19,881 nucleotides of DNA from Conidiobolus incongruus B7586 (Eukaryota; Entomophthoromycota; Entomophthoromycetes; Entomophthorales; Conidiobolaceae), in NCBI GenBank assembly GCA_000697335.1, contig JNEM01010330.1, positions 1-19,881 of the forward strand, given 5' to 3'. Below, piece after piece: positions 1-11,921 of this stretch. The position numbers and the translations under genes are program-made. The notes beneath the pieces are model-generated. The model was not told where the DNA came from. It worked only from the letters and a program-made list of their open reading frames with translations, and searched no databases. Within the stretch, counting starts at the first letter, position 1; the number at the start of each line of letters is the position of its first letter.

Positions 1-2246
1 AATTAAAAAAACAATATAAAACTTATTATTAATTTTATTTAACTTTAGAAATTAAGTAAGAAAATTATATATTACTATAATAATAATAATAATAATAATC
101 AATATTTATTTATTAGTAAAATATTTGTTTATTAAAATTTATAAAAAGGATTATTATAAATTAACCTAAAATTTAATTATATTATTAATTAAAAAATTAT
201 ATAAAAGAATTTAAAGTTTATTAATAATTTTAGGTTACTATAGAGTTTTCTACTTTTAGTAATATTTTAATAGGCTTTGTTTAATCATAAATACTTTAGT
301 TTTTATAAGCTTATTTTAAATTATAAAGTATTTATTTTATATTTTTATTAATTAATCTGAGTTTAAGCTTCAATACATATAAAATACCTATATAATTAAT
401 ATCAAATTAAATAGATAATTTTTTTAACTATAATAAAAAGTATTTTTTAATCTATTTATTAATTTAATTAATTATTAAAAAAGAAATAAAAAATAATATT
501 TTAAATTTAGGTAAATTTTAAATAAAATACCTTTTAACTATAAAATACCAAATCTAATAATAAATAAAAGATTTAAATAAAGCATTATTTATATAAGCTA
601 TTTGTAAAACTTAAATGATTTTAGCCTATTTATAGTTAAGTTTTAATGATATTAAAATAATAAACTTCTGATAATCATTATTTGATTTAAATATAATTAT
701 ATTTAATATTAAGCTTTGAATTAAAAATATTTCAATAAAAGAATATTAATACAATATATATATATTTTCAAAATATCAATTTTCCCATATATTATATATA
801 TTTGATTTTTCAATATTGGCAAAATTTTTGAAAGATCAAGAATTAACAAATTTGCTATTTTTTTCTTTTTGAACTAATAATTATTAAGATAATTAATAAC
901 ATAAATATTAGTCTATACAAAATTTAAATAAATCAAATATATAAAGCATGCTTGACTATACTTTGATATTATAAAAAGGAATATAAGATGACTGATTTGC
1001 TTTGTAAAAATATAACATATAATATTATTGATTACTAAATATATACAATCATATTTCAATTGATATAATATATTTGACTTTTCTATTACTTTATTGATAT
1101 TTTTTTAAATAATAGCCAAATTAATATCTTCATATTAAAGTATTTTTTATAGGGATTTTGGGAACTTTGATATATATTGGTAAATAGTGAATATAGTTAT
1201 ATTATGTTTAAAATACTATAATGGCTTTGTTTGAGTTTTTTAAAATATACCTTAACTTTACAAAATTACTAATTTAAAACGTAATATTAATCATTGTTTT
1301 TTTCTGAAAATCGAATTTTTTCAAATTATCAAATACTAACAAATTTGTATAAGTATCATATATCTTGGATACCAATGTATAATCAAAATATAGTTAGTAA
1401 AGTATTTCAACCAATAAATACATCTATTTCTTAAAACATATCAATTGCTAAAATAAGCTTAAAACTATTAATTGAAAGTTATTAAGATCTATTGAATGGG
1501 AATTATTGATTTTGATATATAACAAATAGATATTCCAGGTTGAGTATATTGAATGATGTATTTTAAATATATTTGTTATTTTATCAATTATATATAATTC
1601 TATTATCACTGATAATATTCAAATATTAATTATTATATATGATATTGATTCATATATTTATTATTGGTTATTTATTTTTATAATCTTCAAAATTGAATTC
1701 TTCAAATGATGCTCTATACTTTCATTTTATTGATTTTATATTTAATTATTATTATATGAATTAAATATAGTGAAAAATAATAGAGTAATAGAAAAAGTAT
1801 ATTTGAAAATCTTGATTAAAACATTTTGAAAAATATAGGTATTTATTATTTTTTAAGATATCCTAATTTTATCATTTATTTTGAAAACTGGGAAATATTA
1901 TTAAAATATAATATAGCATTTATACCAATTGACATTCAGCATAAATATTATAAATATATTTTAATACAGATACTGTTCAACTATTATATTTGGTTGAAAA
2001 TTAATATTATTAAATATTATATAATTGTTGATAGTTATTGAACAAAAATATTACACATGCATAATAATAAATATAATTCTTTAATAATTATTATCATTTA
2101 TCATTTTAGTGTATCTACTTAATATTTAAATAGAAATAAATTTAAATAATATGAAAATATTTATTTATTAGTAGTAGAATAATATAAAAAGCTTTATTCA
2201 TATAAATTATTATTAGATAACAATCAACAGAAATTAGTATTCTTTT
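1..2246. other. AT-rich intergenic stretch, no gene seen
   Basis: No coding region is supported here. The sequence is extremely A+T-rich, with dense stops in all frames and long A and T runs. The longest open frame (1826-2041, plus) encodes an Ile/Tyr/Asn/Lys-rich string that simply mirrors base composition, with no motif or intron structure. No tRNA-like or rRNA-like block was seen. Confidence 0.75.
78..99. repeat. (TAA)n microsatellite
   Basis: About seven uninterrupted trinucleotide copies in otherwise irregular AT-rich DNA. This is a simple repeat typical of AT-rich genomes, with no sign of function. Confidence 0.85.
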
Positions 2247-3412
2247 TTAATAAGTAGTTTCATATTCTGAAAAATTTGGATATGACGTTTTGATCCATTG
2301 CTCTATGCACGTCCCTGGTCAAATACTAATTACCTCGCCATTGGAATTTTGGTACTAAGACTTGAAGTTATCATGCCAAACCATAGGACGAACACGACAT
2401 TGGATCCGCTGCCAAAAAGCATCATCAACTTGAGGCTTTAAAGCAAATGTGGTCACATTATTTTCCGACATATATTCAAGCATTTAGCTACAGTAATATC
2501 ATAGTTCAACTGTGGAGAGTATCCAATCTTATCCAAATTCTTATCAATATGGTCTCCATCCAAGTTCATGAGGTTCATGTCCTTATAGGGAGACTTTACT
2601 TTGAACCCAGTAGCTAATATCAATACAACAATGGTTTGAATAGTTCCATCCTTCAAGTATAAAGTATGCCCTTGTATTTTTTTAATATTGCCATCATGGA
2701 TAAATTTCTTGGTTAAGTGCTTAATAGTAAGTATCTGATGGTGTCACACGTTTACATCCAAAATGATATTTGGGTTTCATTAGCTCACGTTTTCTTGGAT
2801 CTTTAATAGTCTTGTTAATATATTCTTCATTTTTTTGAGTCGGAACTTTGGAAAAATAGAAGCCTGTGTAGAACGCAGCGGGATTCATTTCGTTCAAAAG
2901 GAAATGATACCAGTAGTAGAGTATGTGGAGGAAAGAAACCCATTTAAACAAAAACTTATACCAATCCGAATACTCTGTAACTCCTCTTGGTGATACATAG
3001 GAGAAATTTCTTTGAAATGAATGCAACTCCTTGAAACGATCGATAATACTGGGAACAATTTGAACTGCACTAGCTCCAGATTTGATGATCTCCACCACTT
3101 TGTCTGTCAAGTTCACTGAATGGTTCCAACTTTCAGAATGAATCAAAGGTCCTTCAAAGCTAGTGAATTCCTTAGGGATGTTTGGAATAAATAGTGCTCC
3201 TGTAGCACCAATCAAGTATTCACAATCAATTTTATTTTTAATTCCATATAGTTTGTCAGTGTAAGTCAACTTCCATTGACTGCTTTGTTTGTCAATGTGA
3301 GCGTGATTAACTCAAGTGTTAAAGTGGATGTGCTTCCTGATCTCGAATTGGATGGTGATATCACTTGAATAACGTTGAATTTCGGCATATCCTGAAAAGT
3401 TTTTACTCCAAT

Positions 3413-3461
3413 CTAACCTCGATACTAAAATAAAATCAACATAACGTTCATTCGAATTTAC
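3413..3461 (-). other. Intron 2 of gene A
   Basis: This 49-bp intron in phase 1 sits between the ...NNFNT and DWSKNF segments and corresponds to 7384-7434 and 17233-17291 in the other two copies. It has a GTAAAT donor and an AG acceptor. Confidence 0.75.
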
Positions 3462-3634
3462 CAGTATTAAAATTATTATAATAGGCATATTGATGACTGT
3501 TAACACTATATGCAGCACCTGGATAAATGTTAACAAACCAAGTACCGCCAACATGACTCTAACCTTCGAAAATAATGAAATTGTAAAAATTTAGTTTAAT
3601 TTTCAAATACATTACTATACTGATGCCGGAAATT

Positions 3635-3685
3635 CTACAATAAATGGTTACAAATTAGTTTAAAAATGATAAATATCATCATTGC
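3635..3685 (-). other. Intron 1 of gene A, GC-AG type
   Basis: This 51-bp intron falls in phase 2 inside the GAG|ISG FAD-binding motif, exactly where the paralogues have intron 1. Its donor reads GCAATG rather than GTAA and its acceptor is TTGTAG. GC donors are a known minor class of spliceable introns, but in a pseudogene the change may equally be decay. Confidence 0.75.
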
Positions 3686-3786
3686 CCAGCACCAATGATA
3701 ACAATTTTAGGTTTAGTCTGATTTTGAAATTTGGATAACTGAGTGATAGTAATAACTTTTAAAGTATTGGTTTCGTTTCTAATCAT

Positions 3787-6700
3787 ACTATTTATTTTCA
3801 ATTATAATTTTTTTGATGATTTTTTAAATAGTATAACAATTTCTCAATCTATCAAATTTGATTATTATTTGGACATTTAAATGTCCCATTGCTTTTGAAT
3901 TAGAAAATTTCAATATAAAATTATTTAAATTGTAAATTTGTATAATTTAAAAGTTGATTATTAGATTGACTGAATTGCATAGCACCTTGAATAACCAAGT
4001 TAAAGCCTAGCTCGAAGTAAAAATACTTAATTGTGATGTACTTGGAGTATTATAATTGCTATTAAATAGCTTATTAAAATTAATTAATGATTGATCAGTT
4101 TTTATTACTTGATTCAAATGGTGATATCATACTTTATTTGATTTTCTTTTATCCAATATTATTTTTTATATCTACATAAAAAAGTATGTTTCTGAATTAA
4201 TATTTGCCATATAAATCACACCTTTAGTATATTCCAGTATAACTAAAGATTCTAATTTTAAACCGTGATTTACATTGCTATGTATATAATTTTTCTATTT
4301 ATTTAAACAATATAATTATGGAAAATTCAAAATTAATTAATTTAGTTAAATAGATAATATATTATGAAATCATTAATACAGAAGCTTGTATAATTCTAAT
4401 TCCAGTATTTAATATATACGAATATTAAGTTAAAATTCAATTAAAGTCTGTTGTCATTATATATTGATTTAAAATCATTTTTGAATATAATTATCAATTA
4501 ACATATAATGAAGTTAAATTAGTGCTTACACTTTGATTACTTAATACTTGGAGATGATTTTGCTTTATGCAATTTAAAATATTGATTAAAATGACTTCCT
4601 TATTATTCACTGTGGATTTTATAAAATATTTTGGATATTTCAATAAAAATTTGTCAATTTATCCTAAATATATTCAGCGTATTAACCGCAGTCTTCAATT
4701 AACTATTCAACGTTGTTAACTCCATACAAGAGTATCACCAATAATGAATCAATATTTTTGAGTAGATAAATAAATAAGGAAATTAATAACTGAAATCCTT
4801 TTAAAATCAATATTCAAATTAATAGTATAATACTTATATTTTGTTCAGGAATTGTGCACGTACAAAAATTATTGAAGATTCTATTCAATCATTATCGAAC
4901 AAAAATATAATATTCATAAACTGTGTTATTATATAGTATAAGAGTTTTATGAATTATCCACTAATATTATAGTTTATTTCTAATTTGATTAAGAATATAA
5001 TTATGCTTGATCAATCAAAAGTTTCAGATTATATAATTTGAATCTTCATTGATTATTATATATCAGAATGTAAAATGTTGAATATATGAAAATTTCAAAA
5101 AAATTAAGATGTACACACCATATTTATTCAATTAGCTTTATTATAGTGACATTGGATTTATTCATAGTAATAATAACTTATATATGCTCTGTAATCTGAA
5201 TTCTAAAGCAAGATAATAATTCGAAAAAAATTGAAATACTCTCAAATAGAATATTAATCAGATTAATATTTGTTAAAATTTGATATTATTTCAATCAATA
5301 AAAATTAATATATCGAATATATTATTAATGTGGAAATTAAAATCTATATACTGTTTATCAATTATATAAAGGTGATATAATATTCAAGATATTATAATCT
5401 ATAATTTATTAACTAATATTGTTATTAGACGCTAGATAAAATATGGATTTTTTAATAATTTTGATTGGTATTATATAAGGATGGTAAATTAATGAAAAAA
5501 TTTATACCAACTAAATAGTATTGAAAGATTTTATATTGATTTTTATTACATTCAAATCATAAATGTCCAAGTATTAATAAACCACAACTTTTCATCAATA
5601 AATTCAATATCTATCTAATTATAATTAACTCAAATTTTATTTGAAATTAGTTGAAATTTTCAAGTTCAATATTCGATATCGTATATTTATATGAGTTAAT
5701 TCGATATATATGGGTAGTCAAAGTTTAAAATATGCAAATAATAAAGATCAATTATATTTTGATATTTTAATCTGAAATTTTATACATTAAATATTTTAAA
5801 AATTTGAATTCCTTACAAATATAGTAAATTTTTATTTCAAGTTTGATATCATCCAATAAAACATTTCTTTGATCATTGAGTAAATTTTAACAAATTTATT
5901 TCATTCTTGTTTTAAGAACATTGATTAAATATTAGGAGAAAATGATGTACCAATATAAAAAGGATTCAGAAATAAATCTAAATTTTATGAATTTAGAAAT
6001 ATTGAATATAAATCATAAGCTAAACACAAGATTTATATGTATAATTAATAGAATTAAAATAAATAGATATAAGTAATGAAGCAATCGTTATGATGTTATA
6101 TACAATTAGTCATACAAAGTATTGTATAATTGCTGAATTATCTAAAAATTAATATACTTTGAATCATTATTTCTGCAATTAAATATATGAAAGAGTATAA
6201 ATTTTAGATAACTTCAAACCTACATAATATCTTAGTAAATATAATCAAATATTGTTTATAAAATCATATATCTCAAAATCTGGTAATTTAAATTCCAAAT
6301 AAGCCTAAATTAATAGCATTTATTCAGCATTGACACTCAGATTAATATTATTATACTAATTAATTCGGGTTTACGGACAAATTGTAAAGTTGAATCCGTT
6401 TTAGGCAACCCTTCAACTAATTTTCAACCTTACCAAAATGAGATTCTATGTTAAATCAATTTATTCAGACTTAATAAAGTAATAAGTGTTTAAAGCTTAT
6501 GAATAAATTGATATTAAGAATCAATCATTATACTGAGGCATTAGAGTCTAGATATTTCCTTATTGTTATTGACATATTGAAAAGATCAAAAATTACTTTT
6601 TGATTATATATTTGGCTTTATTCCCAAAATCTTTCTTAATTATTTGATTCATAATATACTGTTTTTTATATTGCAAGATTAATATTATAATTTGTATAAA

Positions 6701-7033
6701 TTTCATTTTAATTTGAATTTAAAATTTTATAAATCTATTTGAATAGTTTGAATAGTTAAAACTATCACTGAAAAATTAATCATTGTTTAAATCAATAGGC
6801 TATCAAAGTCACATCATAACTTATTCAATCAATATTAAAAATCGAACAATTGTAAAATATCAACAACCGATTTAATGATATTAACCAATAAATTCCCTTT
6901 TAATTAATCAAGTTTGTATAAAATAATTCTCTGTGATTAACCATCAATGATTTGAAATTTTTCCAGTTTTTAATAAATTTACAATAGTTTTAAAAATTAA
7001 AAATCAGTTTTAACAATTAACTGATAAGAGAGA
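3787..7033. other. AT-rich intergenic stretch between divergent paralogues, no gene seen
   Basis: About 3.2 kb separates the 5' ends of the broken (minus) and intact (plus) monooxygenase genes. Stops are dense in all frames. I found no mirror-image similarity of the two flanks close to the start codons, no terminal inverted repeats and no transposon coding remnant. Confidence 0.7.
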
Positions 7034-7040
7034 TATAAAT
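7034..7040 (+). promoter_or_regulatory. TATA-like box of gene B
   Basis: TATAAAT lies about 47-53 bp upstream of the ATG at 7087, within a locally purine-rich stretch (GATAAGAGAGATATAAATAG at 7023-7042). A GATA core starts at 7023. Spacing suits a core promoter with a short 5' UTR, but TATA-like words are common in such AT-rich DNA, so this is tentative. Confidence 0.4.
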
Positions 7041-7086
7041 AGGAGACAGTAGAATAATTAATAATTAAGTTAAAAATCTGTTAACA

Positions 7087-8765
7087 ATGACACAATTGCC
7101 AAAGTTACAAGAGGATAAACCTAAAGTCATAGTTATCGGTGCTGGGTAATAATTCAATATATATATATATATATATATCATTGAAATTTTGATTAATATT
7201 ATTCTCATAGTATTTCCGGCATTAATATGGGTATGTACTTGAAGAAAAAGCTCAATTTTCATAACTTCATTATCTTCGAAGGAGAGAGTGACGTAGGTGG
7301 TACATGGTTGGTCAACACTTATCCGGGTGCTGCATGTGATGTTAACAGTCATCAATATGCTTTTTATAGCAATTTGAATTCAGGTAATATTCAATTTTAT
7401 ATGAATATTCAATATACTTTAATATAATCTTTAGAATGGAGTAAGAATTTCTCAGGGTATGCTGAAATTCAACAATATTTGAGTGATACCACCAACAAAT
7501 TTGAATTAAGAAAGCATATTCAATTCAATACTTGGGTGAATCATGCTCACTTTGACACTGAGAGCAACAAATGGAAGTTGATTTATACTAACAAATTGAC
7601 TCAGGATGAAAGCCAAATCAACTGCGATTATTTGATAGGAGCAGTAGGAGGGTTACGTATACCTAATATCCCCAAAGAATTCACTAATTTTGAAGGACCC
7701 TGGATGCATTCTGCCCGTTGGGATCATTCTGTCGACTTGACCGATAAAGTCGTCGGAGTTATCGGGTCCGGCGCCAGTGCTGTTCAAATAGTTCCCAATA
7801 TTATAGAACAAGTCAAAGAGTTGCACACGTTCCAAAGAAATGCTCCATACGCGGCCCCACGAGGATTGGCAGAGTATTCCGAATGGTTCAAGTTCTTGTT
7901 GAAATGGGTTCCTTTGCTCCATACACTTTACTATTGGTACCACTTCATGATGAATGAAAAGGACCTCATTGCATTTTATACTGGTTCTTGGGCTGCTAAA
8001 TTAGCCAGCCAAGAAACTGAGGATTATATCAACCAAACGATCAAAGATCCCAGAAAGCGCGAATTAATGAAACCTAAATATCATTTTGGATGTAAGAGAG
8101 TCACACCTTCAGATACTTACTACCAAGCTATTAACATGGACAAGTGTTATATTCACGATGGTAATATTGAAAAAATCCAAGGCCGCACCCTATACTTGAA
8201 GGATGGAACCACCCAAACCGTTGATGTTTTAATCCTTGCGACTGGTTTCAAGGTGGTATCACCTTACAAAGATATGGATCTCGTGAATTTGGATGGAGAT
8301 CATGTCGACGCTAATTTGGATAAGGTTGGCCACTCTCCACAGTTGAATTACGGTATTACGGTAGCCAAAATGCCCAATTTCTTCATGATGCTTGGCCCTA
8401 CCACTGGATTGGGCCACAATTCCATTACATTTATGTTAGAATGTCAGGCTAATTATATCACGAAGATGCTTGGATATATGTTTAAGCATAATACTGCTAC
8501 GTTCGATCTCAAGCAGGAAGTTGCAGTTAAATATTGGCAATGGGTGCAACGTCGCGTACGTCCTATGGTTTGGCACGGTAACTGCAGATCCTGGTATCAA
8601 AACTCCAATGGCGAGGTAATTCTCACTAGCATGTATATAACACATATACTCATTTTAATTTTATAGGTTTTCACCATCTGGCCAGGTACCTGTCTCGAAT
8701 ATTGGATCAAGACTTATTATCCAAAGTTTTCTGAGTATGATATTACTTACAAATTCGAACTTTAA
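7087..8765 (+). CDS. Type I Baeyer-Villiger monooxygenase, intact (gene B)
   Basis: Predicted 503-aa flavoprotein encoded by four exons: 7087-7145, 7211-7383, 7435-8615 and 8667-8765. The family uses FAD, NADPH and O2 to turn ketones into esters or lactones; the substrate is not readable here. Motifs in order: FAD-binding G18-A-G20-I-S-G23; GGTW at 49-52 followed by Y57-P58-G59 and D63, matching [A/G]GxWxxxx[F/Y]P[G/M]xxxD; the diagnostic fingerprint FxGxxxHxxxWD at 163-174 (F163, G165, H169, W173, D174); NADPH-binding G188-S-G190-A-S-A193; and L345-A-T-G348. A conserved C-terminal block has GPTTGLGHNS (398-407), SWYQNSNGE and IWPG. The fingerprint ending WD rather than Y/F separates it from ordinary FMOs and N-hydroxylases. 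Length is normal for the family. The ATG is the first codon of a paralogue-aligned N-terminus. All splice joins keep frame, with GTAA donors and TAG acceptors. No signal peptide or membrane segment is evident, so it is probably cytosolic. It is the only undamaged copy of three. Confidence 0.93.
7146..7210 (+). other. Intron 1 of gene B, splitting the FAD motif
   Basis: This 65-bp phase 2 intron begins GTAATAATTC and ends CTCATAG. It interrupts the codon of the second glycine of GxGxxG (GG|T). Removing it restores VIGAGISG, which supports both splice sites. It contains an (AT)11 tract. Confidence 0.92.
7157..7178. repeat. (AT)11 microsatellite inside intron 1 of gene B
   Basis: Eleven uninterrupted AT units lie within the intron between donor and acceptor. 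Length variation here would change intron size without touching the protein. Confidence 0.88.
7384..7434 (+). other. Intron 2 of gene B
   Basis: This 51-bp phase 1 intron (GTAATATTC...CTTTAG) lies between YSNLNS and EWSKNFSG. The position and phase match both paralogues, and exon 2 upstream of it is 173 bp in all three copies. Confidence 0.92.
8616..8666 (+). other. Last intron of gene B
   Basis: This 51-bp phase 0 intron (GTAATTCTC...TTATAG) lies between NSNGE and VFTIWPG. Splicing joins the conserved SWYQNSNGE to the family's typical WPG segment and the stop at 8763-8765. The equivalent intron in gene D uses a GC donor. Confidence 0.9.
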
Positions 8766-9627
8766 ATTATGTAATTTTAATTAGTTTTAATGGAATTTAG
8801 TATGATTAAAAATCTATTAAATATATTTTCTTTAATAATTAAGTTTGTTAAGTATACACTATTGATAAATATTGATTACTTTAATATTGTCTATCATTGT
8901 TTTCCAGATCAAACATTTTTTCGGGAAAATTTCAATATGTTTAGTGTAAAATTTTATTTGGATGGATTTTTATGAGGAAATTATTTGTATACATTCAGTT
9001 TCCAAAAGCTTATATCATAAACCGAATTTCAGATATGTGGAGATGAATATATAAATTGACATAGAAAATTGATTTTATTCATTAAATAATAGATATCTAA
9101 TTATTAATTTTTACATTGGAAGATCCTTATTATAATAGTTTATTTCATTGAATTTTCTAATGTTAAACTAAATGGTATTTCATATATAATTCCCTGATAA
9201 AAGATTTAGTGAGTATTAACCACTGATCCATCAGTTTTAAAATTATGGAATAGTAATATAAAATTCAATTAAATATTCAATACAATCAGTATATATACAT
9301 ATGAGAACTATGAAATTAATAGATGTCTACAAAAGACCCCAGGCGATATAATGCCAAGTGCTAAATAATAGTAATCATTGCTATTAATATAATTGTTGAA
9401 TAATAAATTAAAAGGTGTTTATTTGTAATCTTTGAAATTTGCTTCTAAATAAAAATTAATCTATAATTAATATTATTTACTGGTATTAGTTGGAGTTGAT
9501 AAGAATTTAAGGACATTTTAATATATATGGCTACAAGTGTAATATACAAACTTCTACAATATACAATAACTTAACAGTAAATTATATTTTTTGTTATAAA
9601 ATTCTTTTCAAAAATTCTTATGAAATT

Positions 9628-9645
9628 TAATAATAATAATAATAA
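9628..9645. repeat. (TAA)6 microsatellite
   Basis: Six consecutive trinucleotide units in the intergenic region between genes B and C; a simple sequence repeat with no further structure. Confidence 0.8.
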
Positions 9646-10820
9646 TATAACTTTAATAAAATTTAATTAAATTAATTTCATTTTGATTTTTGAGAAATAC
9701 TATATATTTTATTAAATTTTAAAATATTACTTCTCATCTTGGTTTTTGATTTCTCAGTCAACTTCGAAATATTCATTATTTCAGATCATACCTTTAATTA
9801 ATATTATTAATGTATGCTTAATTGATTTTTGGATTATCCTTGATAATTTTATATAATAGATTATTATATAAATATTAATTGATCTTGAGAGCTAAAATAG
9901 ATAAACAATAATGTTATTAGTATAGATACTTGATATATACAGAAAATCTAATATAAATTTTAGTAGTAGTTTTGAAGAATGCTTAATAATATAAATATTA
10001 ATATTAAAACTTTAATTTTTTATTTACAAAATTACTGTATTCATATAATTAAGCCTTATAATATTGGGAAAAAATTTAGATTGAGGTATAATTCTCTAGT
10101 TTTAACCTTTTAATAGTGTGTATATCAGATACGATGTTTATATTATTATTTGATAAGTACAATTTGATTTACTGTTAATTTGATTTTGATAGAATTAAAA
10201 TTAATCATTATATCAAATACTGCTTTTGCTTTACATATTATTAAAGTATAAGTTTGATTAATGTATTTGATTCCTATAAATTGTATATGCATCTTTTTTA
10301 ATATCAAGGATAAATTTATATATATTCAATTATCAAAAAATATCTAAATAACACTTTGAAAAGTTTGGAATTCATAAAATGAAAAATATTATGCAAATAA
10401 ATTTGAACCTAACTTTCTTTTATAATACAAGATATTACAACCTTATTTTAATGTTATTATTCATAAATAAAAATAAATGCAGAATTATTCACAGATTTTA
10501 CTAATGTTAAATGAATATATTTTGGTTTTGTAACTTACAAAGCAAATACAATATATGAATTGAGATTCAGATATAAGTATATCAATTAATTAGAAGGTTA
10601 TTTGGAAATATTGATACAAACACAAATTCCTATGTAAAATATATTCTACTAGGATTCCAAATATAGATATGTTATTCGTGATTAAATTTTAAGAAAATTA
10701 ACAAGGTATTTAAATCATTATTTAAAATTTTGAAAATATATAACCATGATATAATATTTTATCATATTATATTCAAAGCTGGTATCTATATACTTTATTA
10801 TTAAATATCTTTAGCATTAT

Positions 10821-10844
10821 ATAATATATATTAATATATATTAT
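10821..10844. repeat. Perfect 24-bp AT palindrome
   Basis: The stretch is its own reverse complement over 24 bases, centred between 10832 and 10833 (TT|AA). It is built only from A and T, so such palindromes arise often in this composition, and no function is implied. Confidence 0.7.
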
Positions 10845-11836
10845 CATATTAAGATTAATTTAAGCAAAGTGAAATATTTAGTCATTACATATTGAATTTT
10901 AATGATTTGTATTTAAGGTTGGTAATTAAATATCAAATATAATGATGTGGTGAATTATTGATTGTGATTAACATTATGACAAAATAACTATCAATATTTG
11001 AAAATATTAGGAACATCTATTATAATTTAAAAATAACAAGATCAAATGATAAATTTGATAGAACAATATTTAATATTTGGGATATAAAAATTAACCTTAT
11101 CTAACCTCAAAGTAAAATTAATTCGTTTTATAAAATATACTAATCAACCATCAAATGATATTTATAAAATTGAAATTTAATATTCATTACTTATTTAAAA
11201 AAATTAAATAGAATAATTTCATAATGAAAAAAATAGTAATTTTTACATATTTTTTACTATTATTTGATTGATAAATCTTATTTTTAGACACTTTTATTAT
11301 AAGCTCTCAATAAATCTATCAACTGAAACAAAATAGTTGAAAAACTTGAAGTTCAGTTAAATTCAAAATGAAAATTGACCATTTTGAGTAAAATATTGGT
11401 TTAGATTATATTACTGCGCAATTACATGGTTTAGAAACTATAAATTGTGAGTGGTTAACAATTCTAAATAACTGATTTATCAGATCAATTCTAAATCTTA
11501 ATTTATCAAATTAACGATATTAAAATTGAATGAAAAATTAGAGGATTATAAGAGTGAAAAAGAAAATTTAATAGATTTCATATTAAGATAACGCATTCTT
11601 GAGAGATAATTGGCTATGAATGAAATTGAAAATGTAACAATATGATATAAGTACCTGATAGGCCAATAGATCCTCAGCATCAGTATTGATACTATTATAT
11701 CATACTAACAATTAAGACCCACCAAAATTATCCATATTTGCCACTGAATTCCTAATATTTAGCAAGTGTCCCATAGAATTGGATCAGATTGATCGTTTGA
11801 ATAAATAATATGAAGATTGTTTGAAGATATTCATAC

Positions 11837-11843
11837 TTTATAA
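11837..11843 (+). promoter_or_regulatory. Possible TATA-like box of gene C
   Basis: TTTATAA, 79-85 bp upstream of the chosen ATG at 11922, lies in a less AT-rich stretch than the surrounding flank. It is a weak candidate given base composition. Confidence 0.25.
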
Positions 11844-11921
11844 CCAGCCAAAAATTGTCAATCGTATACAGTATCATTCAATTAATTAATAGATTGACTA
11901 GTTTTGATATACCATTCTAAA

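Larger units (their letters stand above)
2247..3786 (-). pseudogene. Type I Baeyer-Villiger monooxygenase paralogue, degraded (gene A)
   Basis: This minus-strand copy aligns along its whole length with the intact gene at 7087-8765. Exon 1 is about 3747-3686, exon 2 is 3634-3462 (173 bp, the same length as in both paralogues), and exon 3 starts at 3412. Recognisable pieces include the FAD motif GAG|ISG split by intron 1, a GTWF...YPGAA segment, FEGPLIHSESWNHS and LATGF. Damage: the ATG of the paralogues reads ATC at 3745-3747 (an in-frame ATG lies 13 codons upstream at 3784-3786). There are in-frame stops at 3559-3561 (at a Glu), 3312-3314 (at a Trp), 2721-2723 (at a Gln) and 2355-2357 (at a Trp). 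A short frameshifting gap lies near 2690-2710, and about 97 bp are missing at about 2481-2484, removing the GPTTGLGHNS region. Most of the last intron and its acceptor are gone near 2326-2333. The NADPH motif reads KSGASA instead of GSGASA. It ends at TAA 2247-2249. Long segments still align well at the protein level, so it is a host gene remnant rather than chance similarity. Confidence 0.92.
8766..11836. other. AT-rich intergenic stretch, no gene seen
   Basis: No supported gene. The open frame at 8790-8975 is Phe/Ile/Asn-rich with no motif and lies straight after the gene B stop, so it is more likely 3' flank. The last few hundred bases (about 11,600-11,840) are mildly richer in G+C and probably belong to the upstream region or 5' UTR of the carrier gene. 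Confidence 0.65.

Noticed and set aside
1826-2041. 71-codon open frame on the plus strand
   Set aside because: It is made almost entirely of Ile, Tyr, Asn, Lys and Phe, as expected from AT-rich DNA, with no motif, composition shift or neighbour to support it.
3312-3554. Hydrophobic 80-codon minus-strand frame that looks membrane-spanning
   Set aside because: It is an out-of-frame reading of gene A exon 2 that runs through intron 2; only its last part is the true frame.
2247-3786. Stop codons in gene A as reassigned sense codons
   Set aside because: TAG, TGA and TAA occur at positions that are Glu, Trp and Gln in the paralogue, with no consistent decoding, and frameshifts and a large deletion are also present. 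Genes B and C use standard codons and end with TAA.
8790-8975. 61-codon open frame after gene B
   Set aside because: Composition matches intergenic DNA, there is no recognisable motif, and it lies in the probable 3' flank of gene B.
11904-11921. Six-codon N-terminal extension of the carrier
   Set aside because: It would start at TTG. The ATG at 11922 is the first in frame and has an A at -3, so it is the better start.
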